This document shows positions 1-11,395 of a stretch of 64,000 nt of DNA, piece after piece. Source of the DNA: Moniliella sp. 'wahieum' (lineage: Eukaryota > Basidiomycota > Moniliellomycetes > Moniliellales > Moniliellaceae); contig RSEE01000059.1 in NCBI GenBank assembly GCA_003971905.1, forward strand, positions 124,001 through 188,000. The letters are read 5' to 3'. The notes beneath the pieces were generated by a model that searched no databases, was not told the DNA's origin, and saw only the letters and a list, made by a program, of their open reading frames with translations. The translations under genes were made by a program, and so were the position numbers. Numbering within the stretch: the stretch's first letter is position 1; every line of letters starts with the position of its first letter.

Positions 1-1469
1 TTTCACTGTCGATTTTAATTTGAGGTGATTTGGAGATGTCGGGTGGGAAGTGGTCGGGGTGGAGATGGGGGTAGATGGCGTTGCCCCATTTGTACGGTTT
101 CGACCAGCGGTAGGTGAAGGTACCCAGGGATGGTTGGTATGTGGCGAAGAGCCATCCCTTTGATCCGCGCTGATGGTGGTATCCTACCAGCATACCTTCC
201 TCTGCCCGCGCGCTGAGCTTGTGCTCGCGGCGTGACTCGGGCAGATGGAGGTATGCAACGCGGCCAAAGGGTTGCATCGGTAACGAGTATGCGTGGCCTT
301 TGTATCGCTCAAATCGCGATTTGTTGTCTTCCCCGGATGTTTTGAGTGGCATTTGGTTTTGGGTGAAGCACGCAGCGTGGAGGCTGTGTTCCCACCAGTC
401 CGACGTCGGAAGACCTGTACCCAAGAGCAACTGCCTTGCACGAGTCGTTATGGTTCGGATGGCACGCTCAGCCACACCGTTGCTAGCACTCTGCCCCGGG
501 ATTGTCCGTTCTGACGTGATGCCTTGCTCGTCCAGAAAAGGTTGCAGTGCGCTTGTCAATTCGGGGGCGTTCGTCGTTGTCCGTGCGCAAAGTCCGCAGC
601 AGTCTGTCCGGGCCGTAGCGTTGCTCCCGCAATATGAGGTTCCGCAGTTCCTTCGTTGCAGCGCCCTTTGTCGGGATCGCTGTGGTGAAGACGTACCGCG
701 TGAAGTCATCAACGGCGACGAGGGCGTATCCGTGCCCCATGCCGGTTACCCGGGGGAGGTCTACTACGTCGACGTGGAGGACCTCGAAAGGTCTTTTGGA
801 TCGGAGGCGGTCCCGGCTCGGATGGGGCGATGCTGTCGCTAGTGCCACCGCGCATGTTGGGCAATCCCACTCTGAACGACAGAGGGAGATATGCTTGGCT
901 GTGACGCGGAGGCCTGCGGTTTCCGATCGTGTAAGCCAGGGGAGGAGGTCGATGGCTGCGTGGTTCCAGCGTTTGTGGGCTTTAGAGACGTGGTCCAGGG
1001 CCAGGGATGCTGCGAGGGAGTTTGGGGTTGAGGGTGGGTCGGCCGGTTTGATCGGTTTGGTCGCCATGGCCCGCAGGGGTGTGGGTGGCGTTCGCGGGTT
1101 GTGTAAGATCGTGAATTGATAGTCACTGCCGGTTACTTTTCGTAGGGTGGATCCTGGGTTACCAAGCCAGATACCCTTCTGGTGTGGGGCGAAGTATGAT
1201 GCGATTCCGGTGTTCGACAGGTGTGCTACACTGACGAGATTTCGGCTGAAACGGGGCATGTATAGGCTGTTGGGGAGTTTTATCTCCATTTGGTGTCCTC
1301 CTAAGCATCGGATACGGATTGTGGCCGTGCCTCGTCCTTCCGCCTTTACATGTGTCCCGTTAGCAACCTCTATCTCGTCGTCGCAAGGGGTCATGGATGT
1401 GAAGACGGATTTGTCTTTCCAAATGGATGGGAATGCCCCACTGTCATATAATGCCCGGATGATTCGCAT
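1..1469 (-). pseudogene. Copia protease/integrase part of pol
   Basis: This is the pol portion of the same element. It carries the GAG-pre-integrase domain (HKRW...H, then CPTC) followed by the start of the integrase catalytic core, including the Asp of LHVDVVD and the Asp of VAVDDFTRYV. The remainder of integrase is discontinuous and runs off the left edge. It is a fossil fragment, and reverse transcriptase is not in the window. Confidence 0.7.
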
Positions 1470-1484
1470 TTCGCCCCCGAGTTC

Positions 1485-2732
1485 CTAGTAGTCAGCTGTG
1501 CCCGCATCAACGTCAATCACTTCAGACTCGGGAGAGCTCGCTCTCTGAGCGACGTGAGCGTTGGCTCGGCCTGGGTTGCGCGGAGGGACAACAGGTTTAT
1601 TAGACGTCGCGCTGCGCCAGGGTTGGTTGGTGCGGTCTTGCCCCTTGGTCTTTGTGTCCGCGAGGTTGTCGTCGCCGGCTTTGCCCCCGCTGGAGTTTTT
1701 TCCCCCGCTGGTGGGTCGTCCCCCGCTGTCGGGTCGAGTCCAAGGCGTTCCTCCGTTGACCGGCTTGCCTCCGTTTCTCTTCCTTTCTCCACCGGGATAC
1801 GTGGCGGCTGGTATGTCCATCACGGCCTGCCGTAACTTGTCTAGACTCGAGCGCTCTTCACGCTGGCGAATGCTCATGTCGCGTAAGCCGAGTAGGATCC
1901 CAGTGCGTTCCTGCTCTTCCGTAAGTGGGATGCCCGCTCGCGTCAGGCTTGCACTGATCTCTTCCATGTAGTCGAGGTAGTCTCGACCCGATCGGTTTCC
2001 TTGGTCGGCCGAAAAGTAGCGAATGAGTAGAGGCCCTCTGTTTGCGGTAGGCGTATATCCATACCGCTGACGCAGCATGTTCAGCGTGTCCTGGGTGCAT
2101 GATATTTCGTGGTGGGTGCGGATCGTCCGGAAGAGGGTTGACGGCATGGCTTCCCTAAGAAGGTTGTGCAAGCGTCTGTCGAGGTCCTCGGTGAAGTAGC
2201 GGGAGCTGCGACCATTCTGGACGACGTCGCTTGCGTGGGGGTGGGCATCTGTTATCGCGAAGAGAAATTCGTCTTCCCAAGCGCTGTAGGCGGACGGGTC
2301 TTTGTTCAGATCAGGCCACTTGATATTCTTGGTGGGAGACTCGCGTAGTGATCTGTAAAGGTCGTACTCGGGTCGCGAGGCTGCGCCTGTAGGTGCCCCC
2401 AAAGTTGCGTTGGGTTGAGTTTCCATTTGGTGGATGTTTTGCACCACAAAATTCGTAGCCCGTCGAACCCAGTTTGTCGTGATAGACGTAGGTTCGTCCT
2501 TCCATCCAAGCCACTCGGCTCTGTCGTGTATAGCTCTGTTGATCTTCTCTTTAACGACATCGATGTCGTTCGTCTTCTTGAACCACAGGTGCGCTTCGGC
2601 GCAAAGCATCATGAGTTCCTCGTTGTCGGTGCCAATCGGTGGCGGATCGCGACCGGTTGGTGTCCAGTAATCGCGCTTGTTCACCATTGTGGTGTCGCTG
2701 ACCGAGAGATCGGTGTTAGCGTTGGCGCCCAT
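1485..2732 (-). CDS. Copia gag-like polyprotein part
   Basis: An open frame of about 415 residues starts at the ATG ending at 2732. Its middle has the alpha-helical character of Copia gag (UBN2/Retrotran_gag type), and the last 130 residues are rich in Gly, Lys, Arg and Pro, as in nucleic-acid-binding gag tails. A phrase starting WPDLNKDPSAYSAWEDEF opens the gag core. It lies directly upstream of the integrase-bearing frame of the same element, which fixes its identity. The open frame extends upstream of 2732, but that part reads as leader rather than protein. Confidence 0.7.
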   Translation of the reverse strand: MGANANTDLSVSDTTMVNKRDYWTPTGRDPPPIGTDNEELMMLCAEAHLWFKKTNDIDVVKEKINRAIHDRAEWLGWKDEPTSITTNWVRRATNFVVQNIHQMETQPNATLGAPTGAASRPEYDLYRSLRESPTKNIKWPDLNKDPSAYSAWEDEFLFAITDAHPHASDVVQNGRSSRYFTEDLDRRLHNLLREAMPSTLFRTIRTHHEISCTQDTLNMLRQRYGYTPTANRGPLLIRYFSADQGNRSGRDYLDYMEEISASLTRAGIPLTEEQERTGILLGLRDMSIRQREERSSLDKLRQAVMDIPAATYPGGERKRNGGKPVNGGTPWTRPDSGGRPTSGGKNSSGGKAGDDNLADTKTKGQDRTNQPWRSATSNKPVVPPRNPGRANAHVAQRASSPESEVIDVDAGTADY

Positions 2733-3011
2733 GGTTGTGGGTGTAGTTTTGGCCAGCTCAGGGATGAGCAGATAAGGATGTAACTCTGTCGGCCTCGCTA
2801 CTACCACAGAATGTGAGCACTGAACGTCGTATTGGACTAAGAAGCTTCTGCGACTGACTCGTCCAGAAGACTGGTGCGAGCTCGGAAGGAATGAAAGCTG
2901 ACTCACGTGACTCAGGGTCCGCGCGGTCCTAGGACGGATGTCAACAGTCCGGACGTTGCGATCGGGGCGAGTACAACAGGAGGTGTTGACCACCAGTGGT
3001 CTAGAGCCCAT

Positions 3012-3555
3012 CGGCCTTCAGTGACACGTGGCCCGATGCACACAGTGCACCGGGGCAGTGAGTTCCGGCCCTTCCACGGGTTTCCACTGGCCTCCAGGCC
3101 AGGAGCCTATCAAGGCCCATAGCTCTAGCTCTCCTTAGCTCTTGAATGCCATCTCCATCCATCATCGCCAGCATCGCTAGCTAGGCCTGTGACAGGAGGG
3201 GTGGCTGGGTGGCTGGCTAAGCTCTAAGCGAACTGATCGTCCGATTGAGGACCACCAATGATGGATGATGGGTGATCGATCATCGGTCATATATTCATCA
3301 ATGATCTCGATGATCCCGGTGGGCGCCAAAAAAGTGGGCGAGCCATCGACGGGGACCAAGTCGCCGACGACGCGCGCCTGGAACCTGCGACCACTGTTCA
3401 CTTGAAGCTTCAGGCCAAGCTTGACCCTTTCTTTGCGTTGGTTTGCTTTGCTTACTTCCCGGGCTACCACCACCATCTCCCCCACAGCTCTTTCTTGGTT
3501 ATCCTTCACCTCCGCCCTCGCCTTTCACGTCCCGCTTACCGCTTACCGATTCCCC
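3012..3555. other. Intergenic, GPX promoter side
   Basis: There is no gene here. The stretch holds the TGATCGATCA palindrome at 3273-3282 and a TGAAGCTTCA palindrome at 3403-3412, both members of the recurring intergenic word family described in the findings. The region immediately before 3556 is pyrimidine-rich, as is usual in front of fungal genes. Confidence 0.6.
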
Positions 3556-4177
3556 ATGTCCGACCTGTACTCCCTCTCGGTGCCGTGGAAGAAGAGCACG
3601 TACGACTTTGCCCAGACCAAAGGCAAGGTGGTGATCATTTTCAACTCGGCTACCAAGTGCGGCTTCACGCCGCAGCTGGATGGGCTGGAGAAACTGTACG
3701 AGGAGTTCAAAGACCAAGGACTGGAAATCGTCGGCTTCCCCAGCAACCAGTTTGGTTGGCAAAACCCGCAGGGCGACGAGGACACAGAGTCCTTCTGCAA
3801 GCTCAACTATGGCGTCACCTTCCCATGGTCAACAAGAGGTACGCTCCCCCCCACCCCTTTCTCCCTCTCCCTCTCCCTCTCCCTCTCCCTCTCCCTCCCC
3901 ACTTTCGCTCCACCTCGCATCTATAGTAGCGACGCACCGAGTGGGAGCATTCATCTGACTGTGAGCTGGCAGCGACGTGAATGGAAACGACACGAACCCC
4001 GTTTTCAAGCTGCTGAAGCACGAAAAGAAGGGTGTGCTGGGGGAACGGATCGTGTGGAACTTTACCAAGTTCCTGGTGGACCGTAAGGGCAATGTGCATG
4101 CGCGCTACGCGCCGACCACCACCCCCGAATCGATCAAGGCCGAGATTGAAAAGTTGCTGGCTGAGCCAGCCGAGTAA
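3556..4177 (+). CDS. Glutathione peroxidase-like thiol peroxidase
   Basis: This enzyme reduces hydrogen peroxide and lipid peroxides. The start ATG at 3556 gives a short N terminus without an obvious signal peptide. Visible family features are the peroxidatic Cys in [11 protein letters not shown], the Gln of [11 protein letters not shown], the resolving Cys in [12 protein letters not shown] and the Trp-Asn pair of [11 protein letters not shown]. The peroxidatic residue is Cys, not selenocysteine, so this is a thioredoxin-dependent fungal-type GPX (yeast Gpx1-3/Hyr1 family). One intron runs from 3839 to 3972. Just before it the frame slips by one base in a C run near 3824; restoring one C reads PMVNKSDVNGND, exactly as the family predicts. 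About 160 residues are expected. Confidence 0.92.
3861..3900 (+). repeat. (CTCCCT)n microsatellite in GPX intron
   Basis: A pure pyrimidine hexamer repeat occupies the front part of the GPX intron, beginning about 20 bases after the donor. It is a simple-sequence tract with no coding role. Confidence 0.9.
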
Positions 4178-4931
4178 GCATGAGCGTAAGCAGGACCCAG
4201 GACCCAGGGCCCCGCCTCGGCCCCAGTCCTCTTGCTACCGACTCGGGCACGTGTATCCCCCCGGCGCACGTTGGTGCGCCCGGACCTGCAACCCGCAATC
4301 CAAGCAGAGACCTTGGACCTCGTATTTCCTTCTTGTGCCTCCATGATGATCGATGGATTCCTCCTACCCATGTCTCCCTGTTTCCTCGCCCTTCCCTTGC
4401 CCTATGTGCCTACCCATTGCGATACCTGTATCCTAATTGCGCGCTCTGCGCTCCTTGCTCGTTCTTTCAGCTAACTGCGGCGGTACCATCACGTGTTCAC
4501 CAAGGCCCTATCTGCCCCTACCTGCCTTATTCGTACATGGAGACTGCGATAGTGAAAGGGGCGATGCGTCATGCATCTTTGGTCCAGTCTGCCATGTCAG
4601 GGCGGTAACGAGAGTAGGAGAGGTAAAACAGAAACAGGTGCGTGAGGGGGGAGCGAAGCGTTCTAGACAGGGAAGTTGGGGTTAGGAGAAGAAGGTGATG
4701 CAGGATGTACGTTGTTACACTTTGGAACCGTCTGCTCGTGCGCGGACCAAAGAAGCCTCGAGCCAGGTAGCAAGGCGATCGGGCAAGGCGACCAGGCTAC
4801 TGGCCAGGCCTTGTCGGGCGAAGATAGGGGCGATAGGCCAGCTTGGGCTTTCGTAGCGAACCGTGGCGAGGTGAAGGCGGATCCAATGGTACGCCGCATA
4901 GGGTCGCCAGGTCGGGGGAAGCTTGGGTGCG
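4178..4931. other. Intergenic between GPX and PER1 3' ends
   Basis: The 3' ends of GPX (+) and PER1 (-) converge here. I see no additional gene. Several overlapping open frames exist on both strands but none has recognisable conserved residues. Confidence 0.5.
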
Positions 4932-6669
4932 CTACCCATCCACCAGGGTGCAAGAGCGGAAGAGGGACCCATCCCCGTCGCTCCCACGTCCGTTGCGATC
5001 CACCCTTCTTCGTCCCCATCCAGCCCGTTCCGATGGCCGCAGAGGGACGGGGGGAGCATGGGTGCTCGTGCTGGGACACAGGCTGAGATCGGAACGGAGC
5101 GCGAGCGCCCGCGCATCCGCTACCAACCACTTGTACCACCCTATGCTGATGGGGATGGTAGATGCGTGCCAGAGGGCATGAGCATCGAGCGCCCGGCCGA
5201 GGGGCGGGAAGTCACTCCATTCCAGAACGACCGAAACGAGAAGACCGACACCAAGCCAGAACAGCTGAATGCGTCGCTGGGAAAGAGGAACAAGTTGCTG
5301 TCCCTCTGAGGCGGAAGAGGACGTGGACGTGCCCGACGCAGCGATCCAAGCGACATAGGAACCATGTGCGAGGCCGACCCGGGAGACCCGGGGGACGGAG
5401 TTCGGTCCTGCGCTTGCGTCGCACGCGCAAGCTGCAGTGACAGCTGACGCCGGTGCGTACCAGAGGGACTTGTGAGAGGGAGGGAAAAGCAGGTGGAAGA
5501 ATTGGCCTTGTGTAACTCCGAGGGATGACGAGGGAGATCGGAAACCATCTGCGAATCATGCTGCTGAAGAGGGGCATCGATGTGGAGCGACTCCATCATC
5601 AATGGGGCACTCGAGGTCGTCGTCGGGCTACGGTCCCGGCGGGCCTGCTCTCCAGGGAAAATTGAGGGCTGAGCGGCATAGAGAAGCAGGAGGGCGACTT
5701 GGACCAAAGCGAGCAGGATATTGATGGTTATATTGTAGCCGTAGTTGAACTGGCCAAAAAAGAGAAAGATGAGAATGTGGAACACGTAGGCAATCCCAAA
5801 GTAAGATCTCAGTCGGCGGAACCGCAGCTGGGATGAGGCTGGTGACGTTGATGGTAAAGCAGACACGGGGGAAGGGGGAAGGGAGGGTGTGGATGCATGA
5901 GTAGATGTGTTGGTAGAGGGTCGCGAGGAAAGACGCAACAAGCGAGCGAAAGTCAAGAAGGTGAGATGGAACAAGACCGAACTGGCTGACATGGAATCCA
6001 GTTTCTCAGTCCACCAACGAGTATGGGCATGGAAAATAACCGACCAGAAACAAGCGTGGACCGCAAGAAAGGTGTGAGGAGATAATGGTGTTTCAGGGGG
6101 AAAGTGTCTGGTGTCCGGCTCCAAAGGAGATGCATCCCCCAAAGCTGGGCTGCCAGGTTGCCCAGGCTAAACAGCACGCTGAGTGGTTCCTGCGCCGAAA
6201 AAACGCGGACAAAGACCCACCTGCCATGGTACTTGACCATCCTCCTCTGAATTTCGGGTAAGGAAGCCAGTCGAGCCGCCACCACGTCCTCCTCCCGCGC
6301 TGTTGTCCGTGTGGCCAGTGGGTCGGGACTGGTCGAAGTAAATTGGAGATGAACGAGGTGGCGGATGTGCTCTACGCGGGCCTCGGCCTGGTTGGTCAGC
6401 TGGTGGGTGCAATGGTAAGCACAGTCGTCGCGGCAGCTCCAGGGGGACAGGCGCTGAGCCCAGGAGAGCTGCTTGGGGTTGCGTTCGGGACGGCCAGTGC
6501 GGCCGTCGTCCACACCATCGGGGCCACACACGTCAGCGTAGCAGGAGGATACACAACTCTGGTACTCGGGCGCCTGGTCGCCAACGGATGCGGACAGTGG
6601 GAGCGGCGCTAAGGCTCGCCAAAAAAGAGCGGCGGCACAGAAGAATGCGGGAAAGCAACAGATGCGCAT
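4932..6669 (-). CDS. PER1: Per1/PGAP3-like GPI-anchor remodelling phospholipase
   Basis: Per1 is an ER multi-pass membrane protein that removes an acyl chain from GPI anchors so that they can be remodelled. The ATG ending at 6669 opens a hydrophobic signal segment (rich in Phe, Ala, Leu) followed by the Cys-rich lumenal part (YQSCVSSCYADVCG, then WSCRDDCAYHCTH). The membrane domain follows with the signatures LLTPFL, FWSVIFHAHTRWWTEKLD and FGQFNYGYNITINI. A last exon beginning near 5290 reads LLVSVVLEWSDFPPLG and DAHALWHASTIPISIGWY, the conserved PER1 C terminus with its His-containing motif, and ends at 4932. An apparent single-base loss occurs near 6070, inside TPFLAVHACFW. A long, low-complexity stretch between the NYGYN block and the last exon probably hides an intron, so exact exon ends there are uncertain. 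Confidence 0.88.
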
Positions 6670-7069
6670 TGTGCGGGGCACACGAGTGGCAGGTGGGGGT
6701 CCGTGGCTGTCGGGCCACCGCCGGGAGAGAATGTACGGGAGGGAACGGAGTGGGAGAGGATGAGCGGAGGAAGAGGAGGCCTTGCTGAAAGAGGCTGACG
6801 AAGAAGGCGAACGTTGGCGGGGGCGCAAGACAAAAAAAGGACGAGATGCAGGGGGGAGGGGTGGACGAGACGTGGGTTGAATATTGAGGCACCAAAGAGA
6901 CCCGAGACGGCGAGGCTGCCTGTGTACTGACTGAATGTCATCGAGGCTGTCACGCCAAGAGGACTGGGCGAGCGAGCTTCGCTTAGGCGGTGCGGTGGGG
7001 CTGCACCCTTGCTGGGTATGAAACTGCGTGGCCAAAAAGACATCACGCGTGCGGACGACCAGTGGGACC

Positions 7070-7084
7070 ATCGATCATCGATCA
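7070..7084. repeat. (ATCGATC)2 heptamer array
   Basis: Two exact copies of ATCGATC follow each other. The unit is the self-complementary core TCGA plus a TCA triplet. The same array recurs at 51340-51353. Confidence 0.9.
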
Positions 7085-7340
7085 GCCTACCCCGGATGGG
7101 CGCAGCCTGCGCACTGCCCCAGCCCCGCCGGCGCCCCCCGCCTGCTCGCTCGTGCCCACCGTCTCACATGGCCAGTCTAGCTAGCCGATACTCGTAGCCA
7201 CGCCTGCCTACGCGCTGTGGCGGATGGGTTCACGCGCGTTCACGTTGAACGCGTTGAACGGGTAAGCGCTAAGCGCAAGCGGAACCCGTGGAGGCTTGGC
7301 GTGAGGCTCACGCCGAGCACCTCTCCCAGCAGCGCACAGC

Positions 7341-7412
7341 TTCGCTGGAGGCTTCAAGCTTCAAGCTCCAAGCAAGGAGCTTCAAGCTTGACTTGAAGCT
7401 TCAGAGCTTCAG
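7341..7412. repeat. AAGCTT-centred heptamer cluster
   Basis: GCTTCAA is repeated twice at 7351-7364, followed within 50 bases by three more AAGCTT/GAGCTTC words, including one TGAAGCTTCA palindrome. The core is AGCT flanked by TCA or TGA. Related clusters lie at 3401-3425, 39621-39644 and 39743-39776. Confidence 0.85.
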
Positions 7413-8124
7413 ATGTCCCATGGCTGGCTTCAGCTTCCCCGCCTTCTCCCTGCTTCTTCCAGCGCGCTTCCCACCCCACCGCCCCACCCCTCTTCCCCGA
7501 TCTGAGATCGGCAGATCTCCACCCTTGTCCACCCCGGCCCCATCGTGCATCGAATCCCGTCCCTCCTTCGCCACCCAACAGAGCGCTCCACGCTGCTGCC
7601 CACCGCCGCCCAGTGCCACGTCACATGTGGCGCACATCGCCCCCTCACGCATCAGCACTGCCTCCGGCTCAGGAGCTGCACTGCTCCAGTCTGCTTCCGG
7701 CATCTGCAAGTTTCAATCCGAGCTTGGATCTCCGCTTAAAACTGCAAGTTTCAGATGTCACCCTTCCCTGGGGGTGCCATCCGTCACGCGTCACCCCACC
7801 CTGCGCCGCCGCCATCGCCCATCTTCTCAAACGACACACAACCAGCGTCCACCGTCCAACACGTCTCCATCTTCCCCACACTATGTATGGCCAGCCAGCA
7901 ACATGCTCCCCGCCGCACTGCTAATCTGCCAGGGCCGAGCCTTTAGCTTAGGCCTCACATAGCCTTTCTGTGCTTTGCAGGATAGACACCATGCAATAGT
8001 ACGCGCCAGCAAGCGCCTCATCCACTTCATCATCAGCTGATCGTTCAGGGTTTTCCAACTCCACCCCCATCCACCTCTCTCTGCGAACCCGTTCCGTCCG
8101 CCGCCTTCTGCCCGCCCTTGCGCA

Positions 8125-9741
8125 TCAGAACGAGGTCGCTCGTTCCCGGAAGATGCCCACCACAAGCGCAAAGCAGAGCGGAAGCTGCAGCACGGCAATC
8201 GCAAATAGGAACTGGATTCGCTTGGAGCGCTGCGCGTGGGTGATCGTCACGCTGCTCGCCGACGACGGGTCAGGCAGGACAACGTAGCGAAGCGAGCGCA
8301 GAGTGAAGAACGCATTGGCCACCGTTGCGTACAACCATACGCCCCAGTACACCCACCCGCCCGGACTCAGCAGTCCTACGAGCAGCGTCACCAGCGCGCC
8401 AACAAACTTGTACCCGCTGTACGCCACCAAGTCCACCAGTGTCGTCTCGCTCTGCACGTTGAGCAAGTAGTTGCCCAGCCACCGCCAACACTTCGGTCCC
8501 GATGATCCCCAACGCCCAGGAGGCCGCAATGCCGAGCACTTGGGTAGTAAACTGCGAGTGCACCCGCGGATCACAGCGACGAGCAGAACGTACGTGACGA
8601 ACGCCATGCCTACCACCCTACCTGTCAGTAAACCATAGAAATGTTGGGCGAGTGGGGGGGGGGGGGGGGGGCAGAAAGGCAAAAACGTACTGGGAATGTA
8701 CAGATCGGGTGAATTGACATCTTCTCGCGGGGGGGCATAGCCTTCGGACGACTTTGTCCGCCGCATCACTCATTCCTCCACCATACACCGCGGACGCACT
8801 GGTATGACGCTGCGAGCGCGACCATGGTTTGTGCCGCCAAGGGAAAAGGACCAAACGAAGCTTATGGATCACGTAGCTGTTGGAAACGTTGAAGGAACGC
8901 TTGAGCGAAGGCCAGAAAAGAACCGACTCCATTGTTGAACCTGCATCATACACCGTCTCCTGGGTCAGTAGAGTGACTAGCGATGGGGATGCTTGAACCC
9001 CGCCCCCAGGCCCTCCTGGCCTCTTCCTTCAAAACACGAGGGTGCGGTGTCGCGACGTACATTTTTCTGCATGTAGCTCCCACCCGCAGCGACAAACTGG
9101 GCGCCGATCTGCATGCCGATCTGCGCGGATGGATCCATACCTTGGATTGCGCCCGCCGGGAGACCCCAATTGGCAAACCCGCCATCCTGCCCATTCGAAG
9201 CCGAAGCAGGAGCACTCGCCGTACCGCCCGTCATATCTCCGCCCAGCGAGCCGGTCATGCCATTCATGTTGTTGCTCATTCCCATCGGCACCGATCCGTC
9301 CAAGGCGCGGTTGGATTCCACGCCGCCCATGCCCATTGAACTCATTTGACCCATTTGACCACCCAGTTGGCCCATTTGACCAGGCGTGTTGGCCATCGTA
9401 GGGTAATACCCTCCCTGCTGCACTGATCGCCAAACGAGCGGGCGGCCGAGGCAGCGGCGGTCGAGGCGCCGCCATACAAGCTGTTCTGGATGGAGGGCGA
9501 AGCATAGCGCACGTACCCACCAGTATGGGGGTGCGCACCGGACCCGGGACAGGCAGGCCAGCACCTGCCAAGCCCTCCCTGCCATGGATCCGACGCGCTG
9601 CGACGCTGTCCGACGGCGAGGTCTGGGAGCTGGTGCTAGCGGTCGGGGTAGGGGTGACGGGCAGCTCGGGCTTGCGTGGCGGGTGGGTGGGGACGGGATG
9701 GCGAAGGGGCGGGGCCCACGTGGCGCATAGGGATTGGCCAT
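8125..9741 (-). CDS. YIF1: Yif1 family ER/Golgi membrane protein
   Basis: Yif1 binds Yip1 and Ypt Rab GTPases and acts in COPII vesicle traffic between ER and Golgi. The ATG ending at 9741 begins MANPYAPRGP. A Gly/Met-rich N-terminal part (GQMGQLGGQMGQMSSMG) leads to IGMQIGAQFVAAGGSYMQKN, then NSYVIHKLRLVLFPWRHKPW and PREDVNSPDLYIP, all typical Yif1 blocks. The membrane domain starts with MAFVTYVLLVAVI and continues through several hydrophobic segments to the stop at 8125. At least three introns are needed; one, between PDLYIP and MAFVTY, contains an 18-base G run. The exon joining in the N-terminal third is uncertain because the frame changes there. Confidence 0.85.
8654..8671 (+). repeat. 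G18 homopolymer in YIF1 intron
   Basis: Eighteen consecutive G residues (C on the coding strand) lie in an intron of YIF1, forming a C-rich stretch upstream of the acceptor. Length in the assembly is unlikely to be exact. Confidence 0.95.
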
Positions 9742-10542
9742 GCTGTGGAGTGGGCAGGGGCAGTGGTGGTACGCACGAGCGATGGGACCGAGGCTGGCGC
9801 TGGCAACTCCCACTCGCCTCGCCCGCCCGCTTCGGGGGTGGCTGGCGTGGCACCCTGGATATGCAATTGCACCAGACAACTTCGTGCTCATCACACGCTC
9901 CCACCGCCTGCGCCCCGTTCCGCCCGCTCCGCTTCCGCCCCGTGCCTTAAGTGAACATTTCATGTAGCCCCGTTGGTGGCCTGGCCCCTCTCCACAGCAC
10001 GAGCGCCATCCCCCGTGTGCTTTTGCCCCCCACCACACTATAGATGCACACACGGGTCAATTCCCTTTGACAGACGGCTTCATTTGGGATGGACCACAGC
10101 GATCTAGGAGAAGAGGGTGTGAAGGTGCCCCGAATGTGTATGGTCTTTTGTGTGGTTACTATGCCTGAAGAGAGGGGACCGTCGTCGAACTGTTTTGGCC
10201 ACAGAGAAAGGTGGAACAAAAATATGATGAACTGAGGTGGATAAGTAGGTGTGGGAGGGCTTGGGCAAGGACACGGCGTCTATTTCTTTGCTAACATGGG
10301 TAGGTGCTATGATAAGACGTGATGAGTATGTAGTACACAACAAGGGGGACACGGAAGTAAGAAAGGGAGTCAGAGTCAAGGCTTTTGACGGAGGGACAAT
10401 GGAGGACACGACAGGTACGAAGGATGTGTGACAAAAGAGGGAGACCAAAGACAGCTGTACTGCTCTGCAACCAGGGAACAGTGTGCACAAGAGAGAAGAA
10501 GTTGAGAGAAACCGGTTACGAGAGATGCAAAATTAAGATGAA
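9742..10542. other. Intergenic upstream of YIF1
   Basis: No gene seen. The part near YIF1 is GC-rich, while 10000-10540 is more balanced and could include the promoter of YIF1 and the 3' UTR of the ECL1-like gene. Confidence 0.5.
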
Positions 10543-11395
10543 CTACTCGGGGGCAGCCAGAATGCCTGTTGTAGGAACGGAGACCAAGGAGGTAGGCCTC
10601 GGAGGTAAAGTGTAGGGGAACCCAATAGAAACTCTCGACGTCGCTTTCCCGCTAGTCTGGCGTGTCTCGCCCCATGGGCCCAAAAACGGTACGCTAGAGT
10701 AGCGGGTGCGAGAAACAAAGGTCGCCGAGACGGGCTGGTCGAAACGACGGGTGGGGGGAGAGGTGCTTTGGACGGCCGACAAGGATAGCACATCCCTCCC
10801 ATATCAGTCTGACAACCCCGCCCGAGTGCGGCCGGCATTCCCAGAAGAGGGGACCGGGTTGCCCCTCGATGAGAAACCCGGGGGCAAATCGAGGGTGTAG
10901 CCGGGTTGTCGGAATCGTCACTCTGTGTCGACGCCGAGTCCCGCTGCTCGTCCGTCAAGGAACTGCGGAACGAGCGAACGGAGCCACAGCGAAGTGTGAG
11001 CCGTCGCGAAAACAACAAATTGGATACGTCGGGGACCTGCAAACTGCCCGCGTCGAACCACGACAATCGATAGAACAGTACAGTTCGCGAGCAGCCGAAA
11101 CGGGTTTGGTACAGACGGTGCACACGTCGGGAAGCCAATCCGTGTCGGCTTGTGCTTTCATCAGGGCTGCATGAACTTCGGTGCTGGATCGCTTTGGCCG
11201 ACGCGGCCGAGGCCCAGAATGGCGAAGCTTGCTCCCTTCTCCCAGTCCTGACGCGGGGGTAGATGGGGCTGCTGGTTGCGCCTTGCTCAGTGAGCCGTTT
11301 TCAACGTGAGGAGGAGAGGGATCATGTTGATCAGACAGTTGTGGCTGGTTTGTGGGTTGCTCACCAATTCGGGGCAAACGCGTGGCATCCATCAT
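10543..11395 (-). CDS. Small zinc-binding protein, ECL1/2/3-like
   Basis: The ATG ending at 11395 (the first of two adjacent Met codons) opens a basic, Pro/Ser-rich protein. About 90 residues in is the paired-cysteine block DVCTVCTKPVSAARELYCS followed by IDCR, a C-x2-C...C-x3-C pattern like the short treble-clef motif of the Ecl1/Ecl2/Ecl3 family (fission yeast extender-of-lifespan proteins). After the last Cys the frame slips by one base near 11070, and a Ser/Asp-rich region follows (TDEQRDSASTQSDDSDNPAT). The C-terminal end could close at 10533 or 10543 depending on frame. The family assignment rests only on the Cys spacing and the small basic architecture. Confidence 0.55.

Larger units (their letters stand above)
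1..3011 (-). mobile_element. Ty1/Copia LTR retrotransposon, incomplete at left edge
   Basis: A Copia-type element lies on the minus strand and continues beyond the left edge of the window. From right to left it shows an untranslated leader, a gag-like region (1485-2732), a protease-like DSGA motif, a GAG-pre-integrase zinc-binding region (H/H/C/C) and an integrase core that begins with the phrase FEVLHVDVVDLP. The order gag, protease, integrase is that of the Ty1/Copia superfamily; in Gypsy elements integrase would come last. Reverse transcriptase and RNase H should lie further left, outside the window. The element looks degraded, with about two interruptions in the visible part. I could not delimit the right-hand LTR; a primer-binding-site-like string occurs near 2800-2815. 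Age cannot be judged without the second LTR. Confidence 0.85.
6670..8124. other. Intergenic with AAGCTT and ATCGAT arrays
   Basis: No gene is supported in this 1.45-kb gap. Open frames up to about 220 codons are present but are Pro/Ser-rich and show no conserved motif. The gap contains an ATCGATC array (7070-7084), a TTGAACGCG tandem (about 7244-7260) and a cluster of AAGCTT-centred words (7341-7412). Confidence 0.55.

Noticed and set aside
3640-3680. Selenocysteine in the glutathione peroxidase
   Set aside because: The catalytic position is encoded by a Cys codon (TGC), and most fungi have no selenoprotein machinery.
7288-7962. Open frame of 224 codons on the plus strand
   Set aside because: Pro/Ser/Arg composition, overlapping open frames on the other strand and AAGCTT repeats inside it; no conserved motif.
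9029-9904. Open frame of 291 codons on the minus strand
   Set aside because: It overlaps YIF1 exons in another frame; the conserved Yif1 residues are in the neighbouring frame.
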